This document shows, piece after piece, positions 13,056-24,211 of a stretch of 64,000 nt of DNA. Location of the stretch: positions 7,432,635 through 7,496,634 of the forward strand of contig JAJEKV010000033.1 in assembly GCA_021234155.1 (NCBI GenBank), in the 5' to 3' direction. The position numbers were made by a program, and so were the translations under genes. Below the pieces are notes generated by a model. It made no database searches and was not told where the DNA came from. It saw only the letters and a list, made by a program, of their open reading frames with translations. The first letter of the stretch is position 1; every line of letters begins with the position of its first letter. The DNA comes from Isoetes taiwanensis. Lineage: Eukaryota; Streptophyta; Lycopodiopsida; Isoetales; Isoetaceae.

Positions 13056-16000
13056 CTAAGAAATGAAGCGCCCATCATGATCCACAATCTGTAGGAATGT
13101 CGACCAAATTTCCCGCTTAACTGTGCCAGACAAGCTTGAGACTTGGTACGCCTGCCACAACTTATGCCTCAAGTTCGGAACCAACCGAAAAGGGCTAAGC
13201 ACTGCATTCTGAAAGACCTTCGCTCTCCGTCTTTTCCAAATCAGCCACAAAAGCCAAGCTCTGCATAAATGAAATGCCTGCCGCTTGGCCACTACCCACC
13301 TGCTAGGAAGGACTCCCAAGAGAATCTTCTGACTGCATAATGAAGTCCCAAAGAGGGCTCTCACCCAGGACCAAGCTGCCCCTACCTCTGTGCATAGGAC
13401 AAAGCAGTGCTCAATGGTCTCACGTCGCCTCCCACATAAAGGGCATGTTTCCGCTACCTGAGGCTTGAACCTGTGGACTCGGACATTCACCCTGAGGCTA
13501 CGGTGCAAGATCTGCCACAAAAGGGTACGAATTTTAGGAGGAGGCAATGTATTCCACGCCCACTTCCACATGGCAGGCCACTTACTCCCTGGAAGCTTAA
13601 GTGACCACTTATCCGAAGGCGGCAACGTGTCCTGAAGCGCTAGGAGCCCATAAGCCGATGCTACAAACTGAGATGCATCAAGTCCACTATGCGACTTCCA
13701 AACGCGATTGACTAGAGAAGACAAGCGCAATGGAATAGCATTGGCAATTTTGGCCCAAGTCCCAGATGTCCCACCGCCGCAGAGGCCAAATCTCTCCTAA
13801 AAACTCCCATGGCGCCGGATGACCTTCCCAATACCGATCCGGATGGATGTTACCCCGCAGCAATCCATCGGGCCGAAAAGTACACGGGTGTAAGGAAGAG
13901 GCCAAGGGAGATCAGAGTCCAAGGGTACCTACCAGAGAAAGGGCGATGAGGCTACCATACATCTGCTAGGGTCCAATGAAAAAGAGAACCTTGACCACCT
14001 TCCGGGCCTTCGAGGAGACCCTTAAGAAAAGGCGAAGCATGAGGGAATGGCCGCAAATCCTCAAAGCGAGCCCACGGCAACCGAGCCGAGCGAATAGCTG
14101 GCTTCCTAAAACACAATAGAGTGACGGAAGGATGGCGTGCCAACAGAGCCAAACACGGGGACTGTTGCTCCCCGCAACAATTGCGGATGAATTTCGACAC
14201 GGCACCTTCAGCCGTGTGCAGCGACACATCAAGCATACCCAAACCCCGCGCATGCAGGGGCGCACACACTTCCACCATGCGACCTTCACCGTGTAGCCCC
14301 TCCTCATTCCCTCCCCAAACAAAATTGCGAATGGTGTCATCCAACTCCTTAACCACACTTTTGGCGCAAGTATGCGAGGAGGTCTGCGTAAACATGAGTG
14401 CTTCTGAGCAGCGACTTGGCTACGAGAATCCTACCAGCCATGGTGAGTTTACTTCCCCTCCACCAATTCAAATCTTTGCTTAAGATTACGTAATGTCTCG
14501 CCCAAATTGCCCTAGCATTAATGTCCAAGCCAAATGGTATGCTGCTTGAGTCGCCCGTGTGTGGCGGTGTTAGAGCCCGTGGAAACCGACTCAACCACGC
14601 AGGGAGGAGGTTCCTCCGGTACCCACATGGCGAGCACGCCGACCCGGTTAAGCAAGCATCCCGAAGCTAAAGAAAAGGCATCCAAAATATTCTTGGCTGC
14701 CTGGAGATTGGACTCGTCTGCATGAAGAAAGAGGAATGTATCATCCGCAAATTGACTGCAAACCTGCTGCGACCCATCATCCATGCGGAGACCTTGCACC
14801 ACATTGTCAGCAATTGCCACCTGAAAAAGCTAAGAGAGAGCTTCTGCCACTATAGTGAACAAGAAGGGGGCCAACGGACATCCCTGCCTAATGCCTCGGC
14901 CCACCGAGAAGATTGAAGAGGTCTCACCCTGACACTTCACTGTCGCCCTAGCAGACACATGGAGCTTCATAACCGTTTTCCTGAAACTAGGCCCGCACCC
15001 AAAGGCCTGCATCATATCTGCCAAGAACTGCCAACTGACACTGTCATAAGCCTTGGCAAAATCCAACTTAAGAAAAACAAGGGGCTGCCTCATCCTACGA
15101 GCCCAATGCACTCCCTCAAAAGCAAAGCAGACCACATTATGAAGAATATTCCACCGAGGTATAAAAACCAGATCGCTCCGCACTAATGGCGTGAACTAGT
15201 CTTGGCTTAAGCCTCTCACCCAAAGCCTTAGCAATGATTTTATACACTACTGCAGACAAGCGAGTAATAGGCCTCCAGGTCATTGATGGTTTTAGGATGC
15301 TTACACTTGGGTATAAGTGAAATACAACTTTGTATTCAAAGAGAGGATGCATCGAGTTATTCCCCAAAAGATCCACATACACCTGCACCACCGAGTCCCC
15401 CACCCATTCCCAGTACTTCTGAAAAAACTCCACTGGTATTCCATCCAACCCAGGACACTTATTCCGAGCCAACAGCGGCATCGTCCCCAACTCCTGCCTT
15501 ACGTCAACGGCTCCTCTAAGCTCGTCTTTGAAGGGTGAGATTCTTGGCGAAACCTTGGCCAAGACACCAGCTCTTGAAAAACACTCGTGAGGGAAGCGGG
15601 CTCTCCTTGAAAAAGTTTCATAGTGCGCTGCTACGAAGGCCTTGATAGCATCTGGTTGCTGCAACAACACTCCCTGGGGTGTAACTATGTCCGCCATGGC
15701 TGCTGCATACTTCTTCTGGCGGGCTGCTCGGAAAAAGACTTGAGAGCAAGTGTCCGACTGCTTCAACCACGTCAAACCCGCTTTGACCCTGGCCTGTGAC
15801 ACCTTGGCCTCCTCCTCAACCTCGATCTGACGAAGCACCTCTTTGCTCACGCAAACCATCGAGACCCGCCCTCTAAGAGACTCCAGTTCAAGATATAAGG
15901 CATCCAAGCCCGACGTTGAGCCAAAGCCTTTTGCCTCCCCATTCTTTTCAAGAAGCTGTTTTACCCTAGCCAATGCTGTAACCATTGCACTCATTCCACT

Positions 16001-16862
16001 GTCCTGACTGAATATCTGCTGCCAAATGAGCTTACAGCCGGCTGTGAACTCTGGATCCTGAAGAAAGGTTGTGTTAAGCTTAAAAACTGTCCTGAGAGGC
16101 CGCGGTGGGTGGTCATGAAAGCCATTTGAATGATCCGAGGGAGTATGATCGAGGAGGCAGAGGTGGCGAGAACATTCACCCTAGTGAAGGCTGGAGCATA
16201 ATCCAAAAGCTGGCTTTGGAGTGCCATAAACTCTATCCAGCCTAGAGTATGCCCTACCATGCCCCAGCCAATTATTGCACCAAGTATAACTCCGATCCCC
16301 GGGAAGCTCAGTCAAACCCCACTCCTGCACAAGCCTAAGCCATTGGTCGCGCTCAAAACCCTGTACAATATCTGAACCAATACCATGCCTGTCCTCTGGG
16401 ACCTCCACCATGTTAAAGTCACCCAGGACAAACCATGTAGAACCCATACCAAAGGATTGGAGCTTATTTTAGTGCTTGTGCCCATAAACAACCTCTCCGA
16501 GTGGCCCCAATTGGAGCATACACATTTACTAAGCCCCACTCAGACTGGCCCTCCTTCCATTTAATCACTGCCCACTGGCCGTGGCTATCTGTGGCTGAAA
16601 AGGTTACATGTACACCCATTTTCCAACAAATCAAAGTACCTCCCCTAGCCCTGCCTGTTGTAGCAGATGCCGCTACATACTGATTACCCAAGATATTCAT
16701 TAGGTTGTTAATGTCACCCCTGGCACATTTATGCTCCTGCAAACACAAGATATCTGGATTAAGATTCTTCACAGCCATGGCGAGACGTGCTCGCTTATTC
16801 GGAGAGGATTTGATGCCTCTCACATTCCAGGATAGAATTTTCTTATCCATGTGGGTCCTTGT
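13056..16862 (-). pseudogene. LINE C ORF2, endonuclease/reverse transcriptase, multiply broken
   Basis: It starts MDKKILSWNVRGIKSSPNKR at 16862 and keeps the endonuclease blocks DILCLQEHKC, VLGDFNMVEVPEDRHG and RSYTWCNN. The central section 15994-15137 reads CPGLDGIPVEFFQKYWEWVG and SILKPSMTWRPITRL. RT blocks follow: LDFAKAYDSVSWQFL, GRGIRQGCPLAPFLFTIV and the catalytic FADD in CSQFADDTFLFLHADE near 14750. The C-terminal zf-RVT motif is intact here, CPLCGRRRETIEHCFVLC (near 13450), and the protein ends LQIVDHDGRFIS at 13056. About seven frame breaks exclude activity. Confidence 0.9.
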
Positions 16863-17449
16863 GCACCAAGGGGTCAGGATCCCCTTGCAAAGCCTCACAT
16901 GCCTCCACACGATCAGCCCAGGAAGAAAAGTTCTGGACTACCTGATCAATCACCATTCGATCCACTTGAGGAGGGGGGCCAGCCACGATTGGGGGTCGCG
17001 GATGAGCTAAATGACCCTCTTGAGGAGCTCTCACTGGCGCTCGCCTCCTAGAAACAACTTTGTTGCCACCCTTCCCTTTTCTGGCTGCAACTCTTCAACG
17101 TGCAAGTCTCCTACATACCTCGGGATGCACCATACGAGAGGAAGGTTAGGGGTTGTGTCTACGGACTGCCCACCTGCTCCACAGCCTTCAACACAGGGGG
17201 AACAAGTGCAGAAGATGAAGGCGGCCCAATCACTATTTGCTCTGCCTGCTTGGGTGCTGAATGCGGATTATGCTGGTGAAACTGCTTAAGCGATGGAAAC
17301 ATTGCCAAAAGCTCTCCCCCATTGAGCAAGTCCAACTGGAAGTAAGAATAATAATCACCACTCTTAACCACAAGACTCTGAGGTAACACTTCATCCGCCC
17401 GAATACCTACACATATCTGCGGCGCACCCACAACCGAGTGCGCTATGTG
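16843..17449 (-). pseudogene. LINE C ORF1, 3' part only
   Basis: The remnant starts at the truncation with HIAHSVVGAPQICVG, matching GHIAHSIVREPKICVA in LINE A ORF1, and includes SGDYYSYFQLDLLNGGE. A frame break occurs near 17159; the C-terminal part FSSWADRVEACEALQ (near 16930) corresponds to VRSWADEVELDAEVAL of LINE A. The ORF1 stop overlaps the ORF2 start: in the element-strand octamer ATGGATAA, TAA ends ORF1 and ATG begins ORF2. The frame at the left junction also reads through into host sequence of copy B, an accidental fusion. Confidence 0.8.
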
Positions 17450-17744
17450 AGTAATCAGACTCATTGTCTGATGTCTGGTTGTTGGTATGACCCATTGAGG
17501 AGGATCCCCCCTGTTTATTTCCAGCCCTGACTTGCTTAGCCCAGTGAGTATTACCCCTGTTAGAATTGTATCCTTGCTCATCTTGTAGAGGGCGTTTTTG
17601 CCCATTTGCATTGCTGCCATGCATCTCCTCCATTATCTCAGACAAATCTTGAATGGAAGAATATAATAGTTCGTCTTCAATCAAATGGCAATCGAAATGA
17701 ATCGACCGGAAGGTCCATCCGAAGTCATACTCATATCCATACAT
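17450..17744 (-). pseudogene. Copy B counterpart of the 1221-1548 exon, cut by LINE C
   Basis: This frame starts MYGYEYDFGWTFRSIHFD and then rejoins the copy A protein at CHLIEDELLYSSIQDLSE, continuing to TSDNESDY, where LINE C begins. The garbled stretch after MYGYEYD reflects two small indels that cancel. Copy A therefore looks closer to the ancestral form and copy B looks decayed. No family recognised. Confidence 0.4.
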
Positions 17745-18580
17745 GTCTTAAAAAGACCTAAAGTTCTTGGTGGGAAAAAATTAAAAACTAAGGTATGTGG
17801 AATATATGGTGCATCATCATGAAGCATGTGAATATCATCCAGGGCTACCGGCAACCATGCTTTTCAGGAAAACCAAGAATTTTTGTGGTATAAAAGAACT
17901 TGCCTTGTGCCAGAAGTTTTCAACAAAGCAACCGCCATATATTTACTTCACAGGAAAAAATCCCCCCAGTACCTTGTGCAAGAGGTTCATGGCGGATCAA
18001 CTGCCATATCCTTACCAGGCAGAGCATGTACTGAGTACTCCGGTGAACAGGTCTCACGCTTCCCCGGTCTATTCTATGCAGAACTAGGTTAAACTAGCAG
18101 TGGACCAAGGTTTTATGGAGTTAGAAAAAACGACAACCCTTTTACTATAAAGGGTTGTATGCTCCAAATTAAAATACATTATTTATGTCACCATGGTAAT
18201 CTCAACCATTACACATCAAATAGAATAAAGATAAAGCATTGAATGACTTAATATATGAGCAAAATGTGGTGTACCCAACATCCAAAGGTTCTTTAGAGAC
18301 TAAACTTAGAACTGCATAATATAAAGCCCCAGGATACCACCCCAAAATGCCAATGTTCACAGAGAAAAAAGGATATATGGTCAAAGACCTTTAGATTGAA
18401 ACAAATTCCCCTTGTACAGGTCAATCATGGTTGGATTACACCCTAAAGCTTACCACACAGTCAATACAATGGATAGTTTAAAGATCACTTTGTTCCCCCA
18501 GATTTTTATTCGAGGAGCACTGAGTAAATAGCTTTAAGCCCAAAAAAAAAAAAAAAAAAAAAAAACTCTTTCCCCCCCCC

Positions 18581-18686
18581 CTATGCGTGCATAGACAAAC
18601 GGTAAACAAAAAATCTCTCTCTTCCTATGCACGCATAGACAAACTGTAAAAAAAAAACTCTCTTTTCCTATGCGCGCATAGGCAAA
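18581..18686. repeat. Three tandem units around a palindromic CTATGCGYGCATAG core
   Basis: CTATGCGTGCATAG, CTATGCACGCATAG and CTATGCGCGCATAG occur at about 18581, 18625 and 18668, 43-44 bp apart, each followed by GACAAAC or GGCAAA and an A-rich then CT-rich spacer. Each core is a near-perfect palindrome whose two changes are compensated between copies. They follow the poly(A) at the end of copy B. Function unknown. Confidence 0.85.
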
Positions 18687-18689
18687 ACC

Positions 18690-20562
18690 CAAGGTTTTGG
18701 TCCTGTGTGCATGGATAGTTTGACCTGTTTTTCCCTCCTCTAATATTGATAGAATGGCAAGGCAAGATGACCATATAACATTCTCAACTCAGAATCTTTA
18801 TTGCTTCTCTAATTGCATGTCTAGTGAATGTTTTTCTATGGTAGCTTGTAGCTATGGGGTACGAGCTACAAGAGAGCAACATTAAAATTCCTAGATTGCT
18901 TTGGTTTAGTTTATTAACTATTCCTATGAACAAACAAAACAGTGTTTCCTTGAATAACTTTGCGCTAGTTTCAAAGCATATTCAATACTGCATTTGAATT
19001 TATATACTAACCTCTTTGTCAGTTTCAAAATAGGCGATGCATTAGTTACCCAAAAATATCAAAAACACGTGTTTATTATGGTGTGCGTTTCTTACCCCCC
19101 CTTTTTTTTTCAAGCGATTGTTTGGTACTGCCAAGTTAGTGTTTCTTTCTTGGTTCTAATTTGCAACACATTAAACCATTTTTGGAACACCAATTAAAGT
19201 CATGTATTTTGTAGGAAAAAATAAGAAATCAAGTTTTTTTTTTTCATTTAATGTTATCATTTCTTTTTATTGTGTACTACTGATTATTTTCCCTCAAAAA
19301 TGCTTGTTTTCAGATTGTGAAATGTACTATTTGTTTGGGTCCTATAGGCCAATTGCTCTCCATGGACGATAAAAATACATTCTATTATATTCTAAAAAAT
19401 GCTTGTTTTTGTATTGTTAAATGATTTTATGGATATCTTTTGGGAAGAAAAACTCTAAAATGCCACTTTTTTACATTTTTGAAAAAGGAATCTGCAATCG
19501 CGTTACAGGCTATTAGTGCATTTGCTAGGTCACCTTGTTTATTGTATTGTTTCGGCTCTTCATAATGAAGATTTTCTGGGTTTCAGAATAAACTCTCTTC
19601 AGACCTATGGTCCTAATGCTACAACAACTGTATGTTTTAATATTTGCCATTTTTAAGATTTATCATTTCTTTAAACAGAGTGTTCAAGCGAGAATTTAAA
19701 GCTCACTTAGCTTATCATCACCTTTTGTTAAGTTGCAGCTAAAGTAGCTCAGTTGCTACTTAAAATGCCTCATCACATAACTCTAGCATGTCAAGATCTG
19801 TACTACTCATTCCTTATCTGGTATCACTTTGTGATTTTCTTAGATTAAAAGAAATTAGAGAGAAATACCCTTGGCACCAGCTTATGATTTCCTGAGCATG
19901 TAAGGTGTTGAATGAAAACAAGTTATTTTGTTCGATGGATATTGGCCTATTTCAGGGAACTTAAGGCTAGTGAATTTTGAGTTCTTAGCATAGTTCTTGC
20001 AGCGGTAGTCCATGACCGCCGGATGCTACAAGCCTGGCATGCTCAAGATTATAAAACAAGAAAGAGACAAATATGCACAAAGAATACGGAAAATGTACTC
20101 CAAATGAGGCTCTCCAAATTTGAGACCAAACCTGAATACATAAAGAGGCTCTGGTCTAATATAGTGTAGACTGCAAATCTGAGCCCTACATCTAGCTAAA
20201 TCCAAGACGTACATTTATGCCGACCTAAACATGTCAAATGTAGTCTGGCACCACTGACACCTAACATGTGCACAATGTTAACCACTAGGTGGTTAACACT
20301 GCCTCCCCCATAAAAGTTTTTAACACGAAAATATGTACAGACTTTTATAAGAGAAGTCTGCCATTTACAATATGGTGCCAAAAAATTAAGGGTGTAAATG
20401 ATGGTAATGGTTGGGTTTTCCTGCTAAAAAATGTCTTCATGAATGCCTTGATGACGAATAAGACATGTAAGAATGTCGATGCTGAGCGCAGATCATAGGA
20501 ATTGAGCAAAAAAAAAAACATAAGGACCATCCCCTTATATCATGGGTAAGTCAATTTGTAAA
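18690..20562. other. AT-rich intergenic sequence
   Basis: I see no convincing gene. The stretch is AT-rich with several homopolymer runs and contains one short LINE-2-family 3' tail (19336-19375). Confidence 0.6.
19336..19375 (+). mobile_element. Short 3'-tail copy of the second LINE family
   Basis: CCTATAGGCCAATTG then CTCCATGGACGATAAAAATA matches, in opposite orientation, the end of the element at 20563-21291 (there read on the minus strand as TATAGGCCAGTTGGCCTCC, then ATGGACGTTAAAATA). This appears to be an extreme 5' truncation or a non-autonomous element sharing that tail. Confidence 0.55.
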
Positions 20563-21340
20563 GAAGGAAGGAAGGAAGTATATTTTAACGTCCATGGAGG
20601 CCAACTGGCCTATAAGACGGTGATACAATGTAGTGGAAAATTTCCTGTACAATGTGTCTCTACCACTGGGATGGAAAAACCCCCATGTGGGAGGAAAACC
20701 ACTTGTAGTAGGCGTTGAGAGGCCCTATCTGGGCGCTCAAATTCCCTATGCTGTGAGGGACTCCCTGATGGTGGAGACTTGCAGAGTGTAGGACGCGAGA
20801 CGTGCCACCATTGGCAAAGCCAGCAGTTGATGAATTGCTATCTCAGAGCATCTGAGATCGGCATGAGCTGCTCGGATGTGTGCATATGCTGGGCATTCCT
20901 GTAGAGCATGGTGTTCATCTTCTACTATCTGCATGTGACAGCACTGGCATAATCTCTTATGCCGGGGGATTCCCTGCCCGCCAACCGTACCCCAGCGGCC
21001 TGTCTCAATTCTGAGATGGTGGGACCCTGTCCTTATTGCAGCTATATCTCTCCGTTTCTTGGTAGAGATGTGTGCCTTCAGATACTGGTGGGGGCCGTGT
21101 TCAAGCGATGGATTGACCTGCGTGTGGTAGTGCTCTGTTTTGGGCTTTGCAAGAGTGGGCACATCCCACAGAGAGGCAGCAAAGCGCTCATTCAAATGGA
21201 GCTCTTGCTCCGCGATATCCGACATATCTATAATGTGTTGATAGTCTATGGACTGTCTTGTGAACCATCCCCTACAATGATGTTGCCACACTCTCTTCAG
21301 ACGTTGTGGCCCTTGTTAAAATTTCACTTAAAAATAATTA
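20563..21340 (-). mobile_element. Second-family LINE, 3' part, with tetranucleotide tail
   Basis: The minus-strand element ends in a (TTCC)n-type tail, seen on the plus strand as GAAGGAAGGAAGGAAG at 20563-20578, rather than poly(A). Just inside is TATTTTAACGTCCATGGAGG followed by the palindrome GGCCAACTGGCC. It carries the C-terminal ORF described at 20746-21291. The 5' limit is uncertain. The related element at 63247-64000 and the short tails near 19340, 56610 and 58560 appear to belong to the same family. Confidence 0.7.
20746..21291 (-). pseudogene. Reverse-transcriptase C-terminal region with zinc-binding motif
   Basis: About 181 residues, with RRDIAAIRTGSHHLRIETGR followed by RLCQCCHMQIVEDEHHALQE and CPAYAHIR. 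The pattern C-x2-C, EDE-x-HAL, C-P-x-Y is typical of the zinc-binding tail after the RT domain in LINE-like polyproteins. It is paralogous to the ORF at 63247-63804, which has RMSSHKFGVETGRW and EDEAHALLHCTAY in the same order. No RT catalytic core is present upstream, so this is a 5'-truncated copy. Confidence 0.75.
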
Positions 21341-21399
21341 TAGGGGTCTTCAAAAAGTAAGCACCATGAAGGCATCCCCCATTATCAGCCATATAAAAA

Positions 21400-21605
21400 A
21401 AAGCTTGGAAAAGCGTGACTGTAGCGTGAATCTGGAGAAGGTAGCGTGACTATATTTTTGTCAGGGCGTGAGCCATGAGCGTGACCATGAGAGCAGCCAA
21501 CGTGAGATCGAACATGGTGGAGCCAAGCGGGCATGAGCCCGTGAGCGTGACCAAAAAAGTGTGTAGCGTGGCCCGTGAGCAAAGCCAGCGTGGCCCATGG
21601 TGTGA
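21400..21605. repeat. Irregular GCGTGA/GTGAGC-rich tract
   Basis: GCGTGA occurs about six times in 200 bp, mixed with CATGAGC and GCGTGGCC. The spacing is irregular, so this is low-complexity sequence and not a clean tandem array. Confidence 0.5.
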
Positions 21606-22840
21606 CCCATTATCAACTAAAATTTCTTCAACAGCATGAACATGGGCCCCAAAATTTTTAAGAGACAGAGGCGGTGATCTATGCCTGCTCTCAACACTGC
21701 CAGACTTCCTAAAGATAACAAAGGCTGATGATAGAAACAGATCTGATAAGGCAGTAAAATTTTACCAAAATAGAAGTGTGAAGAGTCGGTGGCAAGGGCC
21801 TAAAGCATGGAGCAAACTGCTGAGCCACTCCTCTGGAGTCTGCTTCGAACTGTGTTAAATTTTTCTCTGCTTCTTGGTTTGTATTGCAGGTACTTGGCTG
21901 ATACAGGGTAATGGTTGCATCAAACTAGGAAAGAGAACGCCCTTTGAAGGCCAGCTATACTTGTAAATAAATCTGTGTGCTCCATCTAACCAGACTTGGA
22001 TGTAGGTTCTGATGTGAACTTTATGAAACCTGATGTATTCCATTTGAATTTCGAAAAATATCTGCTTCTTTGCAGGACATGTGCTGAGAATGACCCAAAC
22101 TCTGTAGACCTGATGTGTTAGGAATAATTTTAGCAGAGATTGTAGTTTGCAGAATGCAGACCCTCTTAAACATCATAAAGGAATATTTGTGTTGCTCTCT
22201 GATTGATATTTGTACAGAAACAATGTGTGCAAATGAGCCTTTGTGCTGCTACAGGACCCTTGATAATGGGATCGGGGGCTAGCCAAAATGCTGGCCCTCT
22301 ATAAAATATGAGAACAAGAAAGCTTCTTTGACATCCTGAGCAGAAACGTCCTTCCCCAATAAATGCATATGCATTGAAACTTTTATAGCTTTTCTCCCGG
22401 ATGTGCTGCCTCTGAGACAGAATTGTTTTTGAATATGCAAATGCACATAATTTTGATAAAACAAGGGAAATAGAAAAAGACATGAGTTTTTCTGATGATT
22501 TTTTAGCAGAGAGAAGATAGAAAAAGGGAGCAAATGCTTGATTTTTCTGGTAATCTTGCAAAATGGAGTGATGTCACCACTCCAATCCTTAAATGCAAAC
22601 TGGGCTTGCTGCACCTTAAAAACCAGAGTCTTGAGAACACAGTAACAAGATTGAATCAAATGGCAGAATCATCCGTTAGTTGAGAACTAAAAAGTGAAAA
22701 CAAAGGCCTCCAAATGGACAAATCAACATCTTGGTTGGGCAAAGTAAGGGAATCTAAAGGGTTGAGAGTATTATACAAGAAGTTCTCAAAGATAGAGAAT
22801 CATGAGAGCAGCAAGACAACAGCATAACAACAAGGTTGTT
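21606..22840. other. Intergenic sequence, no assigned gene
   Basis: I see no recognisable gene. Frames around 22490-22670 (+), reading for example LDFSGNLAKWSDV and LLHLKNQSLENTVTRLNQM, look weakly coiled-coil-like. They lie just upstream of the LINE fragment at 22840 and may be an older part of it. Confidence 0.4.
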
Positions 22841-23850
22841 TGCGTAATTTCTCATGCAAAAAATGCTTGACAGCTCTATTTCGGATCACAATCCACAGTT
22901 TTTCTCTTGCTCTCAGGATGTGGTGCATAGCAGGACCAAGACTTACTTCAAATTGAAAAATTTCACTCTTGAAGGATGAGGAGTTTAAGAATGGATGCAT
23001 ACAAGTCTGGACCTCTTCCTTTGTGAGAAATAAAGGAATGGCTAGGATTATTGATGCCTTGGCTGATGTAAAGCCCTTTGCTAAGAATTGGGGCCATCAA
23101 CGAGTCGCTATTAATCGAGGAATTCTTATTGCTCTGTGACTTGTAGATCAGTTGTACCATCAAATACCCAAGAGGAGAAGCAAATTCTTGCTAGAAATTA
23201 GACGGATGGAAGCTGAGCAAATTCATCACGCTCGAGTCAAAGCGGTCGTGCAATGGTAGAGGGGGATTGCTGCACAGGCTTCTTTTTCAGAGTTGCAAAT
23301 GCAATGGTGTCTCTCCAAGTTAAAGATGGGCCTCTCATTTCTGATTCTGAGCGACTTAAGCTCTTTCTGCATGGCCACTATTCTTCTTTCTTTGCTTCTC
23401 AATGCCTTCCCTTCCAACAAAACTTTCAAGAAGCATTACTTGCTAAGGTATCTTATTGTATCTAAAGAGCAAAGGGCTCGTTTAGAAGCAGAGATTATGA
23501 TGAATGATCTGAAAAATGCCACCTTCTTTTTGAAGGGAGGAAAATGTCATGCAGTTGACGGTATTCCCGTGGAGTCCTTTCAAAAGTCCTAAGACTGGGT
23601 TGGTGATGATGTGTACAATGCCGTTCTAGATTTCAAGCGGCAGAGGCGTCTAGACAAAATTAATAACTCAGGATGCATTTCTCTCATTCCCAAGTGTAAG
23701 GAGCCTTTATCAATTTCAGATTGGCGCCCAATTACCTTGTTATTTTTTGATTATAAGATCTTTTCCAAGGCGTATGCACAAAAGCTTCGGGACATCCTTG
23801 CTGATTCTATATCCTCCACTCTGTTAGGATTTCTGCCACACAAACCATTA
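22840..23850 (+). mobile_element. Degraded L1-type LINE ORF2 fragment (LINE D)
   Basis: Plus-strand frames give the end of the endonuclease (SISDHNPQFFSC, near 22880), the linker (RTKTYFKLKNFTLE, then FVRNKGMARIIDALADVKPF), and the N-terminal RT part: VEGDCCTGFFFRVANAM, CHAVDGIPVESFQKS matching CPGLDGIPVEFFQ of LINE A, and CISLIPKCKEPLSISDWRPI. It ends in the LGFLPHKP block before the catalytic residues, where foldback-element sequence begins. Several stops and frameshifts. It has no visible poly(A), so its 3' part was lost or replaced. Confidence 0.85.
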
Positions 23851-24211
23851 ACATCCAACATATAAAAATTAAATCCCCCAACACATAACAACCAACACAT
23901 AACAACTAACACATAACAACCATTGACATTAACAACCAACACATAACTACCATTGACATTAACATAACCATTGAGTCCAACACATTTAAATTAAAATCCC
24001 CCTTAAACCCCCTTTGGTTTGGGTGCATATTCACACGGGGGGTGACTCCGGGCAACGAGAGCTGTTGGATAGGCATATTCACCCCTTATTCCTTAATCTA
24101 CACCGTACGTAAAGTTCCTCGTTTGTGGGGTATGCAAGTACAAAATTTGCTATACTGTATAACAAGATTCGCAAAATACTATAAGATTTCAAGCGGAATA
24201 CTAATATGTAG
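23851..24211 (+). repeat. One arm and internal part of the foldback element family
   Basis: ACACAAACCATTAACATCCA then tandem-like AACACATAACAACC units, followed by CCCCCTTTGGTTTGGGTGCA and TCACACGGGGGG, match the arms of the foldback elements at 26409-27062 and 48211-48770. The inner segment GAGAGCTGTTGGATAGGCAT and CCTCGTTTGTGGGGTATGCA matches 27975-28140 and 48390-48500. The opposite arm is missing; a different repeat begins at about 24212. Confidence 0.8.

Larger units (their letters stand above)
12978..17449 (-). mobile_element. L1-type LINE, 5'-truncated in ORF1 (LINE C)
   Basis: A 4.5-kb minus-strand element interrupts copy B. Its poly(A) tail is the T-run at about 12982-12994, preceded on the element strand by TTC. 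The 5' end is truncated inside the DUF4283-like part of ORF1 at about 17449. Comparison with the uninterrupted site in copy A (about 1253-1259) shows no target duplication: about five bases (GTTCA) of the target are missing instead. Composition is moderately GC-rich. The proteins are close to those of LINE A, but with more frame breaks. Confidence 0.92.
9568..18541 (-). repeat. Tandem duplicate copy B, interrupted by two LINEs
   Basis: This is the second direct copy of the segment at 1-8771. It starts AACCAAGGTCAGCTAGAT at 9568, as the window does at position 1, and ends at the A-run after TTTAAGCCCAA near 18541. It is split by LINE B (10046-12187) and LINE C (about 12978-17449). Remaining host parts are 9568-10045, 12188-12977 and 17450-18541. 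The site occupied by LINE A in copy A is empty here near 18495. The host sequence differs from copy A by scattered substitutions and small indels. Confidence 0.9.

Noticed and set aside
17159-17620. A 153-codon minus-strand frame that looks like one protein
   Set aside because: It is an accidental fusion of copy B host sequence with the truncated ORF1 of LINE C at 17450; copy A shows the host part alone.
21400-21605. GCGTGA repeats as a designed-looking tandem array
   Set aside because: Spacing is irregular and the sequence drifts; simple low-complexity DNA is sufficient.
22166-22659. Minus-strand open frames near 22.2-22.6 kb as genes
   Set aside because: Composition reflects AT-rich sequence; no domain, no splice structure, and they overlap each other in different frames.
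23851-24000. CRISPR-like or regulatory array suggested by repeated AACACATAACAACC
   Set aside because: Units are short, irregular and part of a foldback transposon arm in a plant nuclear sequence.
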